Shown here in pieces: positions 59,201-64,000 of a stretch of DNA of 64,000 bases; the first letter of the stretch is position 1; each line of letters opens with the position of its first letter. Origin of the DNA: Leptasterias polaris (taxonomy: Eukaryota; Echinodermata; Asteroidea; Forcipulatida; Asteriidae); the NCBI GenBank assembly GCA_037783415.1, contig JAZGTN010000029.1, positions 930,001-994,000 on the forward strand. The letters run 5' to 3'. The notes beneath the pieces were generated by a model. That model saw only the letters and a list, made by a program, of their open reading frames with translations, was not told the DNA's origin and did not search any database. A program made the translations under genes and the position numbers.

Positions 59201-62200
59201 AACACCCGAGAATTAGTCCAGGGTAATTTTACTTTGCACAAAATAGATTGCAACATGATAATTGCAAAAAGGAGGGAGGTGCCTTTGTACACATATATTG
59301 TAAGTTTTTTCCCTGTTTTTTCTGGCACAAAAAGATGAAATGCTGATCCGGCCCTGGGAAGTTTCAATGTCAATAAATACCAAAGAGTCCGTCTTCTTAA
59401 ACAAAAATTTAGTCTTTGACAATGATTGGTTTCCCTGTCATCTCGTACCTGAGTTGCTAAGCGACACTCCACTACTCTAATGTTGAAGTGAGACGTGGCA
59501 GCTTTCTGCAATTCAACACAACTGTTGGAGATGATGAATGTAGTACCATCTGGCAAGGTGACATTGGACGCTCTGATTGGATTGAACTCAATCAACTTGG
59601 CCTGGGTAGATAAAAACAAGGAGGGTGGAAAAAAATCACACAACAATAATTATAACAATCATTGTAGAGACTAATCATCCTTAATCACAGCTGAAAAGCT
59701 GAATTAAGGACGCAGCTGCAATGTGCTCAAGCCGCAGGCATGCAAGGGCGCCTTTAGCAGCCAGCCACATCGACCCATGTATGACCACGGAGTGCAGCCT
59801 GAGATCGAAAGTGTGTGTTCCGGAGGAAGGGAAACTGAAGGGCCCGGAGAAAAACCCTCTTGGCATAGGAGAGAACCAACGCACAACTCTACTCACATAT
59901 ATGGCCTTAGCCGGGAATCGAACCAGGGTCACAGTGATGAGAGGTGAGGGCTTTATGCAAAAGCCAACCATGCCAACCAATACCAATAGTGTATTCTTTC
60001 CATGTCTCCTTTAGATACAGACCTCTCATTGTAATAACATGTTTTTATTATGTGCTTTTTCAAGTCAGTCCCTAAGCATTTCTGAAACCATCTCAACTCC
60101 TTAGGAGTATATGCAGCAACGGCAGCCAACTGGGCACACAGGTTGCTAATCATTCACATCAACAATCCCTACCCTCGCAGGTAGCCATTTACTCCTGGGG
60201 GATGAGAAGCACTTATGATTAAGTGTCTTGCTCAAGAACACAGGTGTCATGACCGGGATTCAAACCAACACTCAATATGACTATGCCACCATTGTAAACA
60301 CCTGAAGATTTCAAATTGAAAAAAATAATAGAAAAAGGTTTACTAACCGTTCCAGCTTCTGCGAGGAAGCAGATAGATTGATCCATTCCACCGCCCTGAG
60401 TGCCGATGTAATGTTCACACCTCATGCAGATATCAGCAAGCTTTTTCTAAAATGCAACAAAAATTTACTTTTCATATTAATTGACATATAAAAAAATATT
60501 TGAACAAACATTTCATGAACAATATAACCACAAAAGATGTGGTTTATAACTGAATATTTTTAAAAAGTCTTCAACTGTTTCAATTTTAGGCCGTGTCCGA
60601 ATTTGCGGCTCAGCTACAGCTACGGTTGAAACTCCGCGTCATCATACGCTGAATTATAAGACGTCCTTATGAAGTCCAAACTAGATCTGGAACCTAATCC
60701 CAAGTAAAAAAAAAAGCTTGTGATCACCTTTGGTATTTCCTGCTGGTTGGCGTGCATGGTCACCAGACTACCGCAGCACACCAGAGCACTAGAACTTGAC
60801 AGTCCGGCACTGCGGGGTACCGTCCCATCGACGACGAGGTTCATTCCGGTTGGAGTTGATATACACTCTGCCTCTACGATGCCTCGGAAGCCACATAGAA
60901 TGTAGTTATGCCATAGCGGGTTACTGGCATTAATCTTGGCGTCTCTCACACTTGACTTGAATTCCCTGCGGACATAGGTTTAAAATTTGTTTTACTTTGT
61001 AACACAAAAGTAAAAATTAATAACTATGAGAAATCTTGGAAACTTCCTTTTGTTGTTAAATATAAAATAACTTCAAGTTATAACAAACCATGCCAGATTG
61101 TAACCGACAATATACACACAGCACTCAGTGAAACATTTGAGAGCTAGTTTTCATTTTGTGCTCTTTTTTATACTAGTAGAAACTGTGGTTTTGAATACTA
61201 AACTATGCCAGCATGCAATATGATGTCATGTCAACCCTCCAACTGTCTGACCATTCAATATCATCCACTGTGGTTTTGAATGAAGTAAAAACTTTTCCAG
61301 TCTGCAGTATGACAGGCCCCTATCATTTAGTGAATGCGTCTACACAGTACACAGACAGCCCTCCTATTGTCTTACCATTCAATTGTAGTTTTGAATTGCG
61401 TATAAACTATGGCAGCCTGCAATATGATGGTGCAGTGAATGCATCTGTACAGTGCACAGTTAACCCTCCTACTGTCTGACTAATATCATCCACTGTGGTT
61501 TTGAATGATAGATAAACTATTTCAGCCTGTAGTATGATATCATTTGGTGAATGCGTCTACACAGTGCACAGTCAACCCTCCTACTGTATGACCATTCAAT
61601 ATCATCCACTGTGGTTTTGAATGATAGATAATATGCCAGCCTGCATTATGGTGGTGATTAATGCATTTATACACACATTATGTGCACAGTTGTGCCACCA
61701 ACCATACACAAACCAACCCATGGCACTATGCAACTGAACAGTTTCAAATGGCTGGAGAACTTAATGGCAAATACTACCACGAGTAGGAGGGTTAACTAAT
61801 GACTAATTACACCATTCATAAATCCTCCTTAAGTACTCACTGATATTCTGGGTTTGTGTTAGTGAAGACTAGCATCTGATCTTGGTTGGTTCCTGCAGCT
61901 ATTACTATGTCTTGTTGAATGGCCATCGGTAGAACAGAGTACCCACAGTAATCTATATGCTCACCTGTAGGGAGAATGGAATTTAAAAAAATTGTTCAGA
62001 TTTGTTTAGAAGCCTCAGATCATTGCCCTCAATATTGTCATGGCTGAGAAGCCTCAGATCATTGCCCTCAATATTGTCATGGCTGAGAAGCCTCAGATCA
62101 TTGCCTTCAATATAGACCTTATGCATTGACGTCACCAAGCCGCCATCTTAGAGGTAAACTGATGATGAAACAATGGAAACGCACAGCTTTGTACGCGCGG

Positions 62201-63962
62201 CGCACAGGATTGGCCAATGAACATCTTCCATTTGACCTCTAGGCGAGGGCGCCCTACTCAAATGACGTCATGTGCATAAGGTCTATTGTCATGGCTGAGA
62301 AGTCTTATGTAGAATTAGAACACAAAAATAAAGGCATCCAAGTTAGCTCAATAGTTTCTTCCTTGCTTTTCACCACTAAGGACCCCAGTCCAATTCTGTT
62401 TCGGTTTGTTTTCCTTCTGTTTTTCCCTTCTGTTTTTCCCTTGCATTTTGCTTTGTTCCTCCATGGTTGTACTCTCCTAAAAGCGTTGCTGCTGTTCTGG
62501 AGAGGCTGGGTTGCAATTCAATGCGTGCTCTGTGTTTGTGCTGTTAGGGTACTTATCAGCCTTATATCAGATGGTGGTGGTATTGCCAGATTGTCCTGAG
62601 AGAGATTGGAAGCTCCATCCCTCTTTTGGATTGCAGGGTCATTCCAGGGTCATTGCAGGGTCATTCCATGCCAACTCACCTAGAGGTCGACCGTGACAGA
62701 CTCAGTTTTGTTTCTTATTTTTTTAAAAGAATCCTCTATAGGTGTTATGAACACACGCACATTTTTTTTTGCCAAATCTTTTTGGTTTTTAAGATACCAC
62801 CCAATTTTGTAAAATTTTAGGTGAGTTGGCGTGGAATGACCCTGCAGTGCTTCTCTCGGGAACCCTTTCAGATTGGTTGCAATGACGGCAGCCACTGGTA
62901 GCTCTAAATTTGGTTAACTTGGAACAAATATAAACATTTATTTATTTGGTTTCCTCAATAAAATAAGGTGCAATTTTAAGAGACATTGTAGATTAATTCA
63001 AGTAAAATACTGAGATTTAGAGTAAATTCTGGAATACTGACCAATGAGATTAACTCTGCCTGGTGCCCTGGCAAAGAAAGCAGGCTCCGAACCGAATCTT
63101 TCACGGTAGAGTTTGCCCAAAGATTTATACCTTCAAAGAAATAAATTTCTCCATATAAGACAAACTCAATCAAACATGTAAATAAAACCCAATGGAATAT
63201 ATTATATTCTACGCTGATGTGAATGTACATATCCATAATTTTTTTGCAAGCGAAACACTACAGATGTTGGGTGCAAACGGTTGATCTGCACAATTGGTCG
63301 CTTGCCTCGCACTATCAGAGCGGTCATGACGCTAAAGTATCAGTCAATTCTGCTGCCACCAGTCAAACACATTTTCTTTGTAATTCTCAACTCTGGAAGA
63401 TCTTTTGTTCAGGTAAGTAAATTCTGAGACAATAACCCATCGTGCAATGTGATCGACCGTTTTTTGCAGATTGACTGAACGCGTCCATGAACATCCCGTA
63501 CATGGAATACTCAAGGGTTGACATTATAGACAGAAGGCTATACTTTTTAAGCATTTATAAATTATTTTGTTTTATAGCAAAACAATTTAATTTTTATTTT
63601 TTTAATTTATTGTTTTTTATGCTTTTAGTTTTTATTCTCTTTGTAAACGGGGGAGACACATTTTATGTTTTATATCATGACAATAAATACTTTGAGTCTT
63701 TCAATATTTGAATCTTGAAAAACAATCAATAGGGCCTACAAACCAAATGGTTAAATAATGCAATTAATATTATAAACTAAACTAAAAAAGGGGAGGGTCT
63801 CCGATGCATCCGATCAGATCATCATTGGATGATTGGATGGAGGTCTAAATTACACTGAAAATCCTAGGGTTCGATACCGTAAACTTACACTTAGACTTAC
63901 CTTTCTCTTTGTGAATTTGGAATTTTTCTCAAAATCTCTGGACAATCTCTGCGTCCTGCCAT
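56224..63962 (-). CDS. GALK2: N-acetylgalactosamine kinase (GHMP kinase family)
   Basis: Coding exons, 5' to 3': 63962-63901, 63130-63042, 61964-61841, 60965-60728, 60446-60348, 59601-59449, 58163-57953, 57153-56952, 56446-56224. All phases agree, 466 aa (human GALK2 458). The enzyme phosphorylates GalNAc, and galactose less well, at C1 using ATP in the cytosol. Visible: galactokinase signature GRVNLIGEHIDY (45-56), ATP-binding GLSSSSAL (146-153), [15 protein letters not shown] with the probable catalytic Asp193, [24 protein letters not shown], and the C-terminal GHMP motif [13 protein letters not shown] near 402-414. [20 protein letters not shown] matches GALK2 rather than GALK1. The first exon starts MAGRRDCP; only 38 bases lie beyond the start codon, so the promoter is outside the window. 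Intron 5 carries SINEs and intron 3 a MITE array. Confidence 0.95.
56605..56720 (+). mobile_element. SINE-B copy
   Basis: GGGCTAGATAGCTTATTTGG, GGATCAAGTCCTG (B-box-like) and a TTTTTATTCAACCCAAAAAT tail. Confidence 0.75.
56750..56940 (+). mobile_element. LINE-type 3' tail with (ATT)n
   Basis: GTGAAGCGCCTTGAGGCCCT followed by CACTCTATAAATATTGTATT and an ATT repeat is a typical 3' end of non-LTR elements in marine invertebrates. Confidence 0.6.
57343..57364. repeat. Poly-G tract
   Basis: About 22 G residues in GALK2 intron 7. Confidence 0.85.
58280..58308. repeat. (TC)n microsatellite
   Basis: Alternating TC within GALK2 intron 6. Confidence 0.85.
59695..59975 (-). mobile_element. tRNA-derived SINE, reverse (SINE-D)
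   Basis: The minus strand shows a B-box (CTGGTTCGATTCCCGGC), then GGGTTTTTCTCCGGGCCCTT and GGTCATACATGGGTCGATGT. It is GC-richer than its surroundings. It lies in GALK2 intron 5. Confidence 0.7.
60060..60265 (-). mobile_element. SINE-like repeat, same family as 6100-6350
   Basis: The minus strand has GGTTTGAATCCCGGTCATGA as a B-box-like segment and GCCCAGTTGGCTGCC further on. It adjoins GALK2 exon 5. Confidence 0.6.
61206..61796. mobile_element. Expanded MITE of the CCCTCCTAC family with tandem inner units
   Basis: Four tandem units of about 100 bases each carry CATCCACTGTGGTTTTGAAT, GCCTGCAATATGAT and ACCCTCCTACTGTCTGACC. The right end is AGTAGGAGGGTTAA. It lies in GALK2 intron 3. Confidence 0.7.
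62010..62112. repeat. 39-bp tandem repeat interrupted by a MITE
   Basis: Units contain AGCCTCAGATCATTGCCCTC and AATATTGTCATGGCTGAGA. The third copy is split after CAATA at 62112 and resumes with TTGTCATGGCTGAGAAG at 62286. Confidence 0.9.
62113..62283. mobile_element. MITE with two CRE palindromes
   Basis: Ends TAGACCTTATGCA and TGCATAAGGTC are inverted repeats, with TA on both outer sides (62111-62112 and 62284-62285). Full TGACGTCA palindromes lie just inside each end, at 62127-62134 and 62263-62270. A diverged copy is at 30308-30475. Confidence 0.8.
62654..62846. mobile_element. MITE with 28-bp TGCAGGGTCATTCC ends
   Basis: Termini TGCAGGGTCATTCCATGCC and GGCGTGGAATGACCCTGCA are inverted repeats extending through CAACTCACCT, with one mismatch. 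A direct CAGGGTCATT repeat, three copies, overlaps its left end from 62632. Confidence 0.75.
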
Positions 63963-64000
63963 TTTCAGACGCGTTTTTTTAAACCTTTTCCACCTCGAAT

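Overview
This is eukaryotic nuclear DNA from a marine deuterostome, most likely an echinoderm and probably a sea star. The evidence is vertebrate-like multi-exon genes with kilobase introns, AT-rich intergenic DNA, dense tRNA-derived SINEs and very short inverted-repeat elements (MITEs), and recurrent AGGCCTAC-type words. The species assignment is inference. No bacterial operons, viral genes or CRISPR arrays were found.

Four protein-coding genes were assembled exon by exon with compatible splice phases. (1) ANKRA2/RFXANK-type ankyrin-repeat cofactor, minus strand, 8384 to 4709, six coding exons, 318 aa. (2) A C-terminal Src kinase (CSK), plus strand, 14077 to 30063, ten coding exons, 403 aa. 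It has SH2 and tyrosine kinase domains, but exon 1 joins in phase directly to the SH2 exon, so the predicted protein has no SH3 domain. (3) A FAM227 family protein (FWWh domain), best read as FAM227B, plus strand, 38215 to 53679, fourteen coding exons, 576 aa, with an alternative last exon at 51327-51380. (4) GALK2 (N-acetylgalactosamine kinase), minus strand, 63962 to 56224, nine coding exons, 466 aa, with its start codon 39 bases from the right edge.

Layout: 1-4.7 kb is repeat-bearing sequence downstream of ANKRA2; 4.7-9.5 kb is ANKRA2; 9.4-9.8 kb is a probable divergent promoter region; 14-30 kb is CSK, whose 6.6-kb first intron is full of mobile elements; 30-38 kb is intergenic and holds a 33-bp minisatellite and a pair of tiny palindromic transposons; 38-54 kb is FAM227B; 54.1-56.2 kb is a short convergent intergenic gap; 56-64 kb is GALK2.

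The most notable results are two U12-type (minor spliceosome) introns in FAM227B, one of them AT-AC; the SH3-less CSK; the alternative terminal exon of FAM227B; two 74-79 bp near-perfect palindromes each flanked by a 9-bp target duplication; a 43-bp tandem duplication that copies a FAM227B splice donor; and a MITE carrying two CRE palindromes that has inserted into a tandem array. The genes do not form one pathway: they are a transcription cofactor, a signalling kinase, a probable ciliary/sperm protein and a sugar kinase. The convergent GALK2-FAM227B pairing matches the vertebrate arrangement as I recall it. I did not find a wholly new multi-gene system.
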